A stretch of 64,000 nt of DNA from Amphibalanus amphitrite. Taxonomy: Eukaryota > Arthropoda > Thecostraca > Balanomorpha > Balanidae. Position numbers and translations under genes: made by a program. Location: NCBI RefSeq assembly GCF_019059575.1, contig NW_024881825.1, positions 186,001-250,000 of the forward strand, given 5' to 3'. Positions 1 to 10,759 of the stretch are shown in pieces (position 1 is the stretch's first letter; every line of letters begins with the position of its first letter). The notes beneath the pieces are model-generated. The model saw only the letters and a list, made by a program, of their open reading frames with translations, was not told the DNA's origin and did no database searches.

Positions 1-1980
1 GCGCCTGGAGCCGGCCAGTGCCCCAGGACGTACGGAGCGACCGTCATGGCGGCGGCAGCCGTGTGATAGAAAGCTCGTGGGGCGCACTGGAGAAGGGCAC
101 CGCTAAAAAAAAAAAATACACTGCAAGGCCCGTCAGCGCAACGGATGGAGCCACAGCCGTTGTTCCCAGCCTCCAACACTAATGTAGCCAACCTCTAGCC
201 GCCCAGCAAAACAGCGCCGGCAGCGGCCACTTCTCGGTGCCGACGACGGCAGAGTGGGCCGTTTTTAGGGCGGACTAAGCAGGGACAGCCACTGAAGGTT
301 TTTGTCGTTTCTTGCGGAGCACCCTTGACAAGTCATCGTAAATACAAAAGGCTTATGTCAGCTCGTTTCCGGAATTCCAGTCGACAATGCCACCATTGTC
401 ATGGTTAAGCCGTTGGCTACACCAAGCTCTGTCGTGTCTAAACGCCCCGCTGTCCCTCTGTCTCCCGGAACGACACCTCACTGTATACCGATATAGTTAC
501 TAGAACCTTCCCAGTCCCTCCGTACGCAGTATCAGGCGGCTAGAAATGTTCAGCTACGCAAGCTGAATGCGAAATTATCTCACTGCATTGAATGATATAT
601 TTCTTGCAGCACAGCGGCGTTCGTTTGTCTCTGTTTCAATGCCACATTGCCGTTCATGGCCTCTCGGCTAGGCAGTGGCCAGCCCGGCCACTGCCGGGCT
701 GGCCACTGCCTAGCCCGGCAGTGGCCAGCCGGGCTAGGCAGGGTGGTCGCTGCCTGGTAACAATTGCCGCGCCGCACACGGGCAGCCTTGGCCATCCGGC
801 CGGACCGAGCTGGCCTTGCCGCCGCTGCCGCCGCCGCAGGGCACGAGCATGGATACCACGGCGGCAGCGGTGGCGGCAGTGGCAGCGGCGCCGGCTGCCC
901 CTGACGCACCGATTAGTCGCCGGGTAGCTGCGTTTCATGGTTTAACAATTTCATCACGGGATATATAGTCTACGATAACATACGTCGTAGACTACATATT
1001 CCGTGGTTTCAGCATAGTTTCAACCGGGCAGCGTTTCAGCAAGGCCGAATATTTGTGTGTAAAGATGTCAGCGTAAGCAGACCAATGAGCTGAGTTTCCA
1101 CCCTACCGATGACATACCTCCAGGCCCAGTCGCCTGTCGCTGCGTTGTTCACGTACGGCACGCTGTGGCTTACCGATTGTGTAACATCCATGAGGTCAAG
1201 ACCCCCGGGGTCAGCGCTGAGAGGTCAGGCCCACAACTGGGACGACTGAAGCTATTATAGCGGTCCGGATCAACACCTTACGAGGGTGTATCGACTGAAT
1301 GGCTGCACACCAGCCGCCCACTCCTCCCACGGCTATCGCCCGGCTATCATCTCGCTCAGCACAAACGATCACGGGCCGCCGAGCTGGCCGTGGCTGGCCG
1401 CCGCTGCCGAGCGCGCCGCGACCGACGGCCGCCCGCCCTACCGTTCACCCTCCCTGGGCCATCGTCACGGCGTCGATAGGGGGCTGTCAGCGGCGCCCGC
1501 CCAGTCGCGCCGGCGACCGAGGCTGACGAGTCCGCAGAGTAGCCGGCCGGTAATTAACCTGGGCTGAGGAGGCCTCACTTCTGACGGACGAGATGGGTCT
1601 GATCTCGAACGGACCTAGTAAGTAGTAGATATGACCTTTGACGGACCAGTACTGTCGCTCGACCACTAAACGACCTGCCTCTCGAGCATGGGCGCAACTG
1701 CATGGAAAAGCGACGTTCCCTGGCCCATCAGCCCCGCAGTTGGGGCCGATCGGTAAGTCACAGCGGAGTCTAAAGTAAAACAGATAGTGGAACAGATTGG
1801 GAACTCATTGAGACAGATCCAACTCGAGCACCCCACTGGTGCTGGAGTCGGATCTCTCTCACACATTTGTTATCAGTATGATCGCATCAGTCACAACGGT
1901 GCCACAGTAACTAAAGGTACCGCTGTATCAGAACAGACCAGTAACACCGCCGACTGACGACTGCCCTGCCCCGTCCCCAG
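1..1980. other. No gene recognised; GC-rich flank with hairpin
   Basis: No exon could be supported here. The intron that ends at the acceptor AG (1979-1980) must begin somewhere in or before this stretch. The upstream exon of the chitin-binding gene, which should carry the first cysteine of the domain, was not found. The stretch 600-930 is GC-rich with open frames on both strands that look like low-complexity artefacts. It includes a perfect palindrome at 668-713. Confidence 0.5.
668..713. repeat. Perfect 20-bp-arm inverted repeat
   Basis: Arms 668-687 and 694-713 are exact reverse complements (left arm CTAGGCAGTGGCCAGCCCGG) around a 6-base loop. A third partial copy of the same words follows to about 742. 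It can form a very stable GC-rich hairpin. No function is evident. Confidence 0.8.
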
Positions 1981-3501
1981 GTGTGGCACTACTGCGACCA
2001 GGACGGCACCAAGCACTCGTTCCTGTGTCCGAACGGCACCATCTTCAGCCAGGTGACGTTCATCTGCGACTGGTGGTTCAACGTCGACTGCAACACAGCC
2101 CTGCAGCTGTACGTCACCAACGAGGCGCTCTCGCTGCTGCCGGCGCCGCCCGAGAAAACCTTCCCCGAGGACTTCAACGGGCCCATCGTCGACTGGTACA
2201 TCTACCAGCGACACCAGGAGCGGGCCTACAGGAAGGTGAGTGTGACCGGTGGATGTACCCATCGTCGACTGGTACATCTACCAGCGACACCAGGAGCGGG
2301 CCTACAGGAAGGTGAGTGTGATCGGTGGATGTACCCATTGTCGACTGGTACATCTACCAGCGACACCAGGAGCGGGCCTACAGGAAGGTGAGTGTGACCG
2401 GTGGATGTACCCATCGACGACTGGTACATCTACCAGCGACACCAGGAGCGGGCCTACAGGAAGGTGAGTGTGACCGGTGGATGTACCAATCGTCGACTGG
2501 TACATCTACCAGCGACACCAGGAGCGAGCATACAGGAAGGTGGGTGTGACCGGTGGATGTACCCATCGTCGACTGGTACATCTACCAGCGACACCAGGAG
2601 CGGGCCTACAGGAAGGTGAGTGTGACCGGCGCTCCGCGGCCCGGGCCGAGAGCTGCGGGCCGAGAGCTGCGGACTGGGAGCTGTGCCTCGGACTGGAAGC
2701 TGCGGGTCAAACCCGGACCGAGAGCTGCAGATGACGTCACCACTGCCGCCGTGCCGATGACGTCACGGTGGCAGTGATGACGTCAAGCGGCGCCTCTGAA
2801 GAGTGCGGAACGCCGGGTGGCAGCCAATGACGTCACATGAGGGTGAGGTCACCCCCCGGACCTGACGTGCTACAGCGCCGGCTGGTTAGACAGACACCGT
2901 CTGGTGACACCGTCTGGTGACACCGTCTGGTGAGACCGGCTGACGCCACGCCGTCAGAGCAACTCCCGGCGCCGGGCGGCCTTCACACTCAATTAGTGCC
3001 GATGTGTCGATACGGGCATCGTCCCACTGACCCGTCATGTCCATACTGCACCGCACGTGCCCACCCCCTCCCCAGCATTACCAGTGGAGACATCACCACA
3101 GTCATGGACCACGAGAGTCATAGCTGCAACAGAGACTGTCTAACCACGTAACTCAATGGACGTGGAAACACATCACGAATATTGAGTGGTGTTAGCGTGG
3201 ATACCGGTGTTGCCTCTGAGGGCCTGTGCTACCCGCGATGCTTGTGATCGCCTCTGACACCCCCTGATATCCGTTTCAGGAGAAGTTTCTGCGGCAGCTG
3301 GAGGCCGGCCAGCGCCAGGAGGCCATTCGGTTCCTGGAGACGCACGACTTCCCGCCGTGGTTCACGCCGCGCGACCAGGCGCTCTACAGGAAGCTCAAGG
3401 CGCTCGAGCGCAAGTCCAAGCACCACGAGCCGCCGCCGCACCGGCCTGTCAAGAAGGAGCTGACGCAGTACGCGCCGCGCTACGCCCGGACTGCCGTCTA
3501 G
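1981..3501 (+). CDS. CPAP1-like chitin-binding (CBM14) cuticle protein, 3' part
   Basis: Two exons, 1981-2235 and 3280-3501, both phase 0, joined over an intron 2236-3279 (GTGAGT donor, TTTCAG acceptor, stop TAG 3499-3501). The first encodes most of a peritrophin-type chitin-binding domain: cysteines at WHYC, SFLCPNG and FICDWWFNVDC, the spacing typical of insect CPAP1 cuticular proteins. The first cysteine must lie in an upstream exon outside what I can identify, so the gene is partial at its 5' end. The last exon encodes a charged, proline-containing tail ending RYARTAV. Such secreted proteins bind chitin in cuticle or tracheal matrix. An AATAAA at 3907-3912 fits the 3' UTR. Odd: the 3' end of the first exon with its donor is repeated in tandem into the intron. 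Only the first donor keeps the reading frame to the last exon. Confidence 0.85.
2182..2629 (+). repeat. 76-bp minisatellite built from an exon end plus its 5' splice site
   Basis: About six copies of a 76-bp unit start at 2182, 2258, 2334, 2410, 2486 and 2562. Copy one is the last 54 coding bases of the chitin-binding exon plus the first intron bases. Each copy therefore repeats the donor (GT at 2236, 2312, 2388, 2464, 2540, 2616; GGTGAGTG, or GGTGGGTG in copy five). Copies differ by only a few bases. Because 76 is not a multiple of three, use of later donors would shift frame. The copy-four donor restores the phase but lies beyond an in-frame stop at 2389-2391. Confidence 0.95.
2732..2835. 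promoter_or_regulatory. Cluster of four perfect CRE palindromes
   Basis: TGACGTCA occurs at 2732-2739, 2758-2765, 2778-2785 and 2828-2835, all inside the intron of the chitin-binding gene. This is the canonical CREB/ATF octamer. Spacings are 26, 20 and 50 bp. It may be an intronic enhancer or simply a degenerate local duplication; the sequence cannot decide. Confidence 0.35.
2896..2936. repeat. Short tandem repeat, 13-bp unit
   Basis: Three to four copies of ACACCGTCTGGTG in the intron of the chitin-binding gene. Confidence 0.7.
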
Positions 3502-3906
3502 CGGCCGCGGCCCCACGCGCGGCAGTCGTCCCACATGTGCCACAGACATTCAGTGATACCTTCGCCGTTCTGTTACGCCCGTCTTAGCGAGTGTTGCGCG
3601 AGTGATGAGCGAGAGAGAGCGAGCCGGCGCGAGAGAGCGAGAGAGCCGGCGCGAGAGAGGGAGCGAGCGAGTGCGCGGGCCGATCCTAGTGGCGCGCGTC
3701 GGCCGTCCGCAGTCCGGTGTCCGGTGACCGGTCAGAGGTGGGGGGGGGGGGGGGCAAGGGACAGCGCGCGGCGCCCGCCGGCCGGCCGGGCCCTCCGCCC
3801 CCACCCAGCAGCTGCCAGCCGGCCCAACATCAGCTGTATTATCGTAATATATTATATACGACAGGTGCCAATATTTGGACATCTGACGCGACACAAACCA
3901 TTGGTA

Positions 3907-3912
3907 AATAAA
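3907..3912 (+). terminator. Polyadenylation signal AATAAA (chitin-binding gene)
   Basis: AATAAA lies about 405 bases after the stop codon in a region without other genes on this strand. It implies a 3' UTR of about 0.4 kb, which includes a GA-rich stretch (3600-3670) and a G-run near 3740. Confidence 0.55.
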
Positions 3913-3919
3913 CGCTACG

Positions 3920-4958
3920 AGAGGAGATAGTCAGAAACCGAAGCAGTTAGTGACATGTTTGACAAAAAAAAAATGGATCGATCCGGCCACCTAGAGACTG
4001 GACTGAGCGCTCCGGTGGCCGAGCCAACAGTGCTAAATCTGTGCTACATTGGAGGATGCCAGTATGGGTAGCACGCTAGTTCTTCAAGAACTGGGTGGCC
4101 GCGCGCATGAGAACTCACATTGCTCGGAGATCAGCATAAGGACTTCAAAATCAAAACTGCGTGAAAAAGTAGCCGTAAGTAAAAATCACAGCCATGAGTA
4201 GCACAGCTAGCAGCATTGAGGAAGGTTAGCTTCATTTGACTCTTAATAACCGACCTGGTGCGGATACCGTCTGACGTCCATCTATGAACCGCGCCTGACG
4301 TCTTATCCAGTCTAACCCGTATCCCGCCTGTCTTTTTCGTCTAACCCGTATCCCCCTGACCCCTTCAGTCTAACCCGTATCCCCCTGACGCCCCTCCAGT
4401 CTAACCCAGATCCCCTGACTCCCGTTTAACCCGGATCCTGCCCGACGACGGTCCAGGCATCACATTTACGCTTGGTGATTGCGATAAAAAGTCTGGAACA
4501 AGATAAGCGGATATAAAATCAACTTCTCTTCGGCCGCGTTGATAGAGTCCCATTACCACGTCCGGCCAGGCACCTCCAGCTGGCGCCCAGATCTCCGCGA
4601 GCCAGCGTCCCTACTGACGCGGGATCGGTATCTCGTGGCCCTGGTCAGAGCGGGGCCGACAGACCAGACAGGCAGATAGACCGGTAGGACAGACAGACAG
4701 ACCAGCAGCAGAGGACGCCACTGCCGTGTCGACACCGCCGCCGTCTGCTCTCTGCGGCCCATAGTCCGTCCCCATCTGCCCACATTAACCACAGGCCCTA
4801 CCCTGGGTTGACGCGCCGCGTCGCGCGCCGCGTGCTCTCCCAGTTAACCGGCGTTGGTGGCGGCCAGCAGCCAGTGTCAGTGCCGCTGTCACTGCCCACC
4901 CGGCCCGTGTCAGTGCCGCTGTGACGGTGCAGGGCGGCAGAGCCGGCCCAGGACTGAC
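3920..4958. other. Intergenic between convergent genes; degenerate tandem repeat
   Basis: The chitin-binding gene (+) and the TRIM-like gene (-) converge here. At about 4255-4440 there is a degenerate array of GTCTAACCCGTATCC-type units spaced roughly 27-30 bp. No terminal exon for the TRIM-like gene could be identified, although it should lie in this interval if the gene is complete. Confidence 0.5.
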
Positions 4959-7812
4959 CTTGATCGCCCAGCGGAGTCGTCGCAGAGTGCCCTGGGCGCG
5001 CTGAACCGCCTCCTCCAGCTCCGGGCGGCGCCGAGCGTTCTGTCGGCCAGACGCCATCGGTCGGGTCAGATCAGCAGGAGGGACACATCGCCACAGGCTA
5101 ATATAGCGGCTGCATGAGCGCCGACAGGTCCGCGCTCAGGCCGTGCAGATACAAAAAAGCCAAAGTGTGAATATAGTGGACTGTCCCGATGCTCACGTTT
5201 GACATGCATGATACGACTTTGCCTTTACTAGCCGCTCGTCGCCCAGCTCACCCTATCGCTGAGCGGCTCCACGGTGTGGCCCTTGTGCTCGCCAGAGATG
5301 GAGCAGTGCGAGCACACGGCCACCTCGTCGTCGGTGCAGTAGTACTCGAGCGGCCGGCCGGCGTGTAGGGGGCAGCACCGGGCGTCCGCCAGGGCGGCGC
5401 CACTGTCGCTGCCGCTGGCCACCGAGGAGCCGGGCGGCGCCGGCCGGGACACGTGTCGAGACAGAAGCTTCGACGCACGGTGAACCTGCAGCGGCCAGAG
5501 TGACATGCATGATTCCAGCCAATTTATATACTGAATCATGACCATTTACCGTCATAAGCAACTTTAATTGAAGAGATCTAAGCCTCTGTGGGAATACAAA
5601 CAATGTGAGAACATGAATGAGGCAAATGAAGTTTAATTCAAGTGACATAGATGAACGCAAAATAGGACATGAACAGTGATCATATCATCTTCCCAGGAGG
5701 GAGAAGTAGCGGCAGCACAGGATTGGCTTACCTTTTGGAAGCAGCCGGTGCAGAATCGCGTGTCCTCGCATTTGGCGCAGAGCAGGGAGCCGTAGTTGGA
5801 TCCGCACTCCTCGCATTTCTCTGTGAACGTGACACACCTCCGTCATCAGCTCTGCGTGGGAGCACAACACACTAACTACTCCTATGGAAGGTGGTCGCAG
5901 CGGAAAGGCGGCGCCGGCAGCCCTGGATCGTCTGACTGCTGACCGGGATCCCGTGTCCCCAGTCGCTCGTATGTAACACGAGGACGGCGCGGGACGGCAC
6001 GGGAGAGGGGGGCTGGGGCGGGGGCAGTGACCGCTCCGACGCCCCGACACACAGCGCCGGCGCCGCGGAGACACCCGATACCGAGACTCGGCACCGTGCG
6101 GACTGCGGGGCCCGTCCCCGGGCGCCGCGGTACCCCGATCCCGTTCGCCGGCCGCTGGTGTGGCGCTGTGCGTCCTGCAGCGTTCTGTAGCGTGGTGACC
6201 CGCCCCGGTTCGACCGGGTGGAGTCAGGAGTCGCCACTGCTACCGAGCCTGCCAATCACCTGGGCGTGGCTGATGGCACCAGGGGCCGGGTACCGGGCGG
6301 GCCGGGCACCATACTCCAGCCCCTACCCCGCGGCTCTATCCCGCCTGTGTTATCTTATCGTACTGTCCTGGTCATTCAGGTGGGTCAGTGCAATCACACG
6401 AGCGATTCGGCATAGTATACCCCCAGCTGCATCGTACCTACAGTCCAGGTCAACTAGAAGTGCAGAAACTGTGCATACCGTAAGGTGGGGATATTTGAGA
6501 CAGTGGGGCTATTTGAGACAGTATTTAAGATTGCTACAAAATAGAAACCACTTAAAATGTATTCTTAATTTTTTGATCAGGCGATTTACTGCTCGATTCC
6601 ACACCTCCCTGAGCAAAAATATCACACAAAAATCAAACGATCTTCATTTTATAACGATTTTGAATACTGTCTCAAATAGCCCCACTGTCTCAAATAGCCC
6701 CACTTTACGGTACCTTTTTCAGACAGAGTCGGTTTGACAGTCTTCTCCGGCACCAGCTGTTTGGTCTTCTTCGCCGTGACAAAGGTCAAAGACTCTCTGG
6801 AACAGATAGAAACACACAACATCACTCCCAAGCTCACCGTCGCAGAATTTCCCAAATGTGTCTGCCCGCACAGCTAGAAATAAACAAAGCGATCCGACTA
6901 CAAACCAGCAGTACATACGACAGCTGTAAGCCACTGCATCTGTACGCTTATTGCGCCCACACGCCTCCGCGGTGCTGAGGTGCCCTCCTAAGCCCCGCCC
7001 CGCCCGTCCCGCCGCTGCTGAGAGTGTCCCGTCCCGTCCCGTGTCCCGTCCCGTGTCCCGTCCCGTGTCCCGTCCCGTCCCATCCCCGGGCACCTACTCG
7101 TTGAGGCGCGGCCGGACGTTGAGCACCAGGCAGCCATTGATGAAGGCGTCCGGTGGCAGAGTCTTGTCCTGCACCACCGTGATCTGACGGCAGAGCGGAC
7201 TCGTTAAAGGGAAATACGGGCTGGTCAGGGGGACGGGGTGCTCAGAGGGGTACGTGGGCTCGTCAGGGGGACAAGCTGCTCAGAGGGGTGCGTGGGCTGG
7301 TCAGGGGGACGGGATGCTTAGAGCGGTACGTGGGCTGGTCAGGAGGCAATGGCGTGGTAATCTTCATAAATCCTTGAAAAAAAATGTCAGTGCAGACAAC
7401 ATGGTGAACATGAAGCCCCTCAAACGGGCTGATGGTCGACTCTCAATACCTCTACATTTTGACGTCACAGAGAAATGTAAGCACCAACCCTGTTGCCGGG
7501 GTGCCGACGGTAACCACCTGCTCAGAGGTTGTGACCCCGCCGAGTCCCGCCGTGTTGCACCTGTACGTTTCTATCGCAGACGTACAGTGTACAGTTACAC
7601 GCTGTACCCCGCCGAGTCCCAATACGCGTCTGTCGCGGCTGTTCACGCAGTGTCCCCCCCCCCCCCAGGGTGTGTACGCGCCTGTCGCGGGCGTACCTGC
7701 TGACAGAGTGGACAGGGCATCAGCGGCGACTTGGCGGCGGCGGCACGGACGCACTCCTCGCAGACGCTGTGCCCGCAGTCGAGCAGCACGGGACACCGCT
7801 TCTTCAGCTGGT
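4959..7812 (-). CDS. TRIM-like RING/B-box/coiled-coil protein, internal exons
   Basis: Six consecutive minus-strand exons with canonical splice sites and fully consistent phases: 7697-7812, 7098-7183, 6714-6796, 5732-5820, 5252-5485, 4959-5039. In order they give the second half of a RING finger (LLDCGHSVCEEC ... MPCPLC); a linker (DKTLPPDAFINGC); a Lys-rich linker; a B-box-1-like finger (KCEECGSNYG ... FCTGCFQK, continuing VHRASKLLSRHV in the next exon); a B-box 2 (CPLHAGRPLEYYC ... HCSISGEHKGH); and the start of a coiled coil (ELEEAVQRAQGTLRRLR). This is the tripartite-motif order of E3 ubiquitin ligases. The exon with the first RING cysteine pair (5' side, above 7812) and the C-terminal domain (below 4959) were not found, so family membership within TRIM is open. 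The donor of exon 6714-6796 abuts a MITE. Confidence 0.85.
6478..6710. mobile_element. TA-target MITE (233 bp) in intron of TRIM-like gene
   Basis: Termini CCGTAAGGTGGGG (left) and, reversed, CCGTAAAGTGGGG (right) are flanked by TA on both sides (6476-6477, 6711-6712). The inverted repeat extends inward with two tandem words of the type GGGGNTATTTGAGACAGT. There is no coding capacity. Its right end lies at intron position +4 of the TRIM-like gene, so it contributes part of the 5' splice site. Confidence 0.85.
7022..7083. repeat. GTCCC-type simple repeat
   Basis: Tandem GTCCC/GTGTCCC words in the intron of the TRIM-like gene, directly beside the exon 7098-7183 donor. Confidence 0.8.
7218..7345. 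repeat. 38-bp minisatellite, about 3.3 copies
   Basis: Units beginning GGGCTGGTCAGGGGGAC recur at 7218, 7256, 7294 and 7332 in the intron of the TRIM-like gene. Confidence 0.8.
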
Positions 7813-9140
7813 CTGCAGCGACAGACGGCGGGAGGGGGGGGGGCGTCAGACCGAGCACCAGCCTCGTGCACCGAGCACCCGTAAACCGTCAAAGGGCAGC
7901 TGGGAACTTTCGGAAAATAGCGGGCAATGACAATTACAACGATGTGCACCAAGAGCTTCTGCTGAGAGTCGTCAGTACTAACTGATCAGTTACCCCTTAA
8001 ATTAGTGCTAGAAAAGAAACAGAAATGATCCAGGCCTAGTCTGGCGAAGTGAAACGCAGTGGGTGTTTTGGATGCGACGGGCGCAACAGTTGCTCATTTC
8101 CATGGGCTGACGGCTGTTCACGAACCTTTCGTGGCGAATCCCCTGCCGCAGCCCTGACATGTGAGCAGCTTGGGCGGCGTCATCTTGCCGACCACTGCTT
8201 CTCCTTAGGACTGGAACAGCCAGTCACAGATCCTCCTAACGGACTGTATCCTCCCAGCGGCAAACGCTGAGTACTGACTCTAGCCTGTCAGTGATGGGCC
8301 AGTGTTAGTCATCTCCACATTCGACCTATAAAAAGTGAGAAACATAGCAAATGTTTTTGCAAAACTAAAGCATCTCAATCTACAAAATATATGTTGCTGT
8401 CATAAAAAGACTTGCGACAATGGTTACCTATGATTAAATATCAGCCCACCAGACCTTAAAACTCCCTGTAGCTGCTTTGCCACCTCGCTAAATTTATTTG
8501 AACTAATGAAATTTAGTGAAAGGCCCTGCTTTCCAGCCTGCCAGGCATGCGACCCCATCGAAACACACCTCATGCGTGCAAACCCCAAGCTTTGCAGTGT
8601 GAGTGTTTACTAAACACTTTAAAACTCAACCAAACAATGTAGTTATAGCATTATCTGAAAGAGTGGAAAAAAGCCTTAATCTAAAAACAGGCCTTATTGT
8701 TATAGATTTGCCTTGCAAACCCCGCACGGCGCACAGTCAGGCGTCAGTCGTCACAACTTACAGCGACGTTATTTCCTCACCTAAGCCCAACTCCAAAGCC
8801 TAAGCTTAAGGGTCTCACAGCACCAACACGAAATCACACCGCCCGCGACACGTGACAACCCAGGGTATATTGAGTGAAGGGTAGGACGAACTTTGGTAGG
8901 AATTTCTAGTATAACTACTAGAAAACCTACTATATGTGGTCGGGACTAGCAATAACTTAGTTCAAACTAGAATATGGTAGCGCTTATGGTTGGCAGTCGT
9001 GACGCGCATGTGACATTCATTTATTAAATTTCTTAAATAACAGGTTTTAGGGGCCGATTATGGGCAGATAGATTCAATTAGCTATTAATAATTGATTATG
9101 CAAACATTCAATAATCTACATCATTCAATTCTAGCCGAAA
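7813..9140. other. No gene recognised
   Basis: Upstream intron or flank of the TRIM-like gene on the minus strand. I looked for an exon with the missing RING cysteine pair ending one base into a codon and found none that I can support. The composition shifts to AT-rich after about 8290. Confidence 0.4.
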
Positions 9141-9143
9141 TTA

Positions 9144-9225
9144 CGCGGCGCTCCCAGGATTCGAACTCACGACCCTCGGATCCGTAGCCCGATACGCTAC
9201 CGACTGCGCTACCGAGGACCGCGCG
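9144..9225 (-). repeat. tRNA-derived sequence (Arg-ACG-like), SINE head or tRNA pseudogene
   Basis: On the minus strand there is an A-box-like TAGCGCAGTCGG and a B-box-like AGTTCGAATCC. An acceptor stem is about 6/7 paired. The anticodon arm would have loop CTACGGA, i.e. anticodon ACG. The T stem is poorly paired, so a functional tRNA is unlikely. An AT-rich tail follows on the minus strand, as in tRNA-derived SINEs. Confidence 0.5.
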
Positions 9226-9229
9226 CCGA

Positions 9230-9900
9230 CGATCGGAGAGCCGGATCGCGGGTGCTGGCGTGCAGAGAAATCTTTACCCTGTACGCCGTAGAAGATCGGC
9301 TGGGTTTCGTGAAAAATGGTAGAGGAATTGTCGAAAGAAAATTCATCGATCTATCATTTGAGACTAAGAACCATTGATTCCTTCAAAGGTTGACCGAGAT
9401 ATCGCTCGCCGAAAACAGGCCATTTAACATGTAAACCCTATGGGCTGGTAGGAAATGTACGCCGTGGAGCAGCAGTGCTACCAACTAACTTCGGCGGGGG
9501 CCGTGACAACCCACGCGCGCAGGCAACGCGCAGGGTCGCGCAAGGCCATATAACCAGGTATGGTCATCAGGCTTTTTTTTACCGTCCCCCTACCGGGCCC
9601 GAATGACGTCACTGGGATGGTAACTCGCCGGCCGCCGTCCGTAGCCATTATGGAGGACGGACGTTTAAATACGTTTTCAGCGGATTTTAGTGCAGTTTTG
9701 ATGTCCGATGCAAGGCAGAACGGTGTGATGTTTCCTCAGTGAAGCAGATCAGGACCAGCTGTTACTCGAACCAAAGATTTGGCGACATTATTGGGATCAG
9801 ACCGAGCCAACGTGCGCCCCGCCGGTGATCCGGCCAGCACATCGGCGGCTCTCTCGTAGATGAAAATCGCCATAGTTTTGCGCCAGGCTTCGGAGTCAAT
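9230..9900. other. No gene recognised
   Basis: Mixed sequence with short open frames only. Nothing recognised on either strand. Confidence 0.4.
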
Positions 9901-9904
9901 GGAT

Positions 9905-10412
9905 TTCTGGTGACTCTGACTCAAACCGCGACTTCCAAAAACCAACTCAGACTCCGACTCCGGGCTGGGTAATCAACTCCGACCGACTCTAACTCCGACT
10001 CCGCAGCCCTGCCAGATCTGCGGAGCGGCCAGGGCTGCGGAGTCGGAGTCGGAGTCGGTCGGAGTCGACAGTTGTGACCGGAGTCGGAGTCGGAGTCGAC
10101 TTTAGAAACCCGAGCCGGAGTCGGAGTCGGAGTCACCGAAAATATGTCGATTCCGCAGCCCTGCTAGGTCTGCGGAGTCGGAGTCGGGAGTGGGAGTCGG
10201 TCGGAGTCGACAATTCTGCCCGGAGTCAGAGTCGGAGCTGGTTTTTTAAAGCCGGAGTCGGAGTCGGAGTCGGAGTCGCCGAAAATCCATCGACTCCGCA
10301 GCCCTGGCGGAGCCGATGGATTTTCGGTGACCCCGACTCCGACACGGTTTCCAAAATCGACTCAGAGTCCGGTCAGAACTGTCGACCCTGACTCCGACTC
10401 CGCAGCCCTGGT
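9905..10412. repeat. GGAGTC/GACTCC array in inverted blocks
   Basis: Runs of GGAGTC alternate with runs of GACTCC and with the word GCAGCCCTG in both orientations. The block can therefore fold on itself repeatedly. The open frames across it (Arg/Ser/Gly-rich) follow from the hexamer periodicity and are not genes. Confidence 0.8.
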
Positions 10413-10759
10413 TTTGCGTCTATTTCGCCCCATAATTAAGAGAGGTGTGAACTGCACAAACCGAAATTGTACCGTAACACAAGTATATGTACACATTCCA
10501 AACTTCTGACTGGAACGAACCAAATGCGTACACAATATACCGGTTTATGTCATACCATAAATCGTAGTTATAAAAAACCATATTGGACAGATTGGTAGAG
10601 GACAAATAAGGCACAAGCCTAATCTCTTGCGACTTGAGTAGGTACAATAAAATGCTCCGAACTGTCGGAAAGTTGTACAAGATGTCGCCTCTCCAAACAC
10701 AATGTGCCGATTGACTCCGCGACAGCCAGGAACCGGGCAACATAACACGTGAAACAGAG

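Noticed and set aside
580-938. Overlapping Arg/Ala/Pro-rich open frames on both strands
   Set aside because: GC-rich low-complexity sequence around a palindrome; no domain, no start context, equal openness on opposite strands.
4553-4792. Further exon of the TRIM-like gene
   Set aside because: Open minus-strand frame without matching splice phase or TRIM-like residues.
7500-7696. Third splice-site-derived array after the RING exon
   Set aside because: Words such as GCGACAGRCGCGTA and GGGACTCGGCGGGGT recur two to three times after the donor, but the copies are too few and too diverged to claim the same process.
9144-9225. Functional tRNA-Arg(ACG) gene
   Set aside because: T stem mostly unpaired and an acceptor mismatch; better explained as SINE head or pseudogene.
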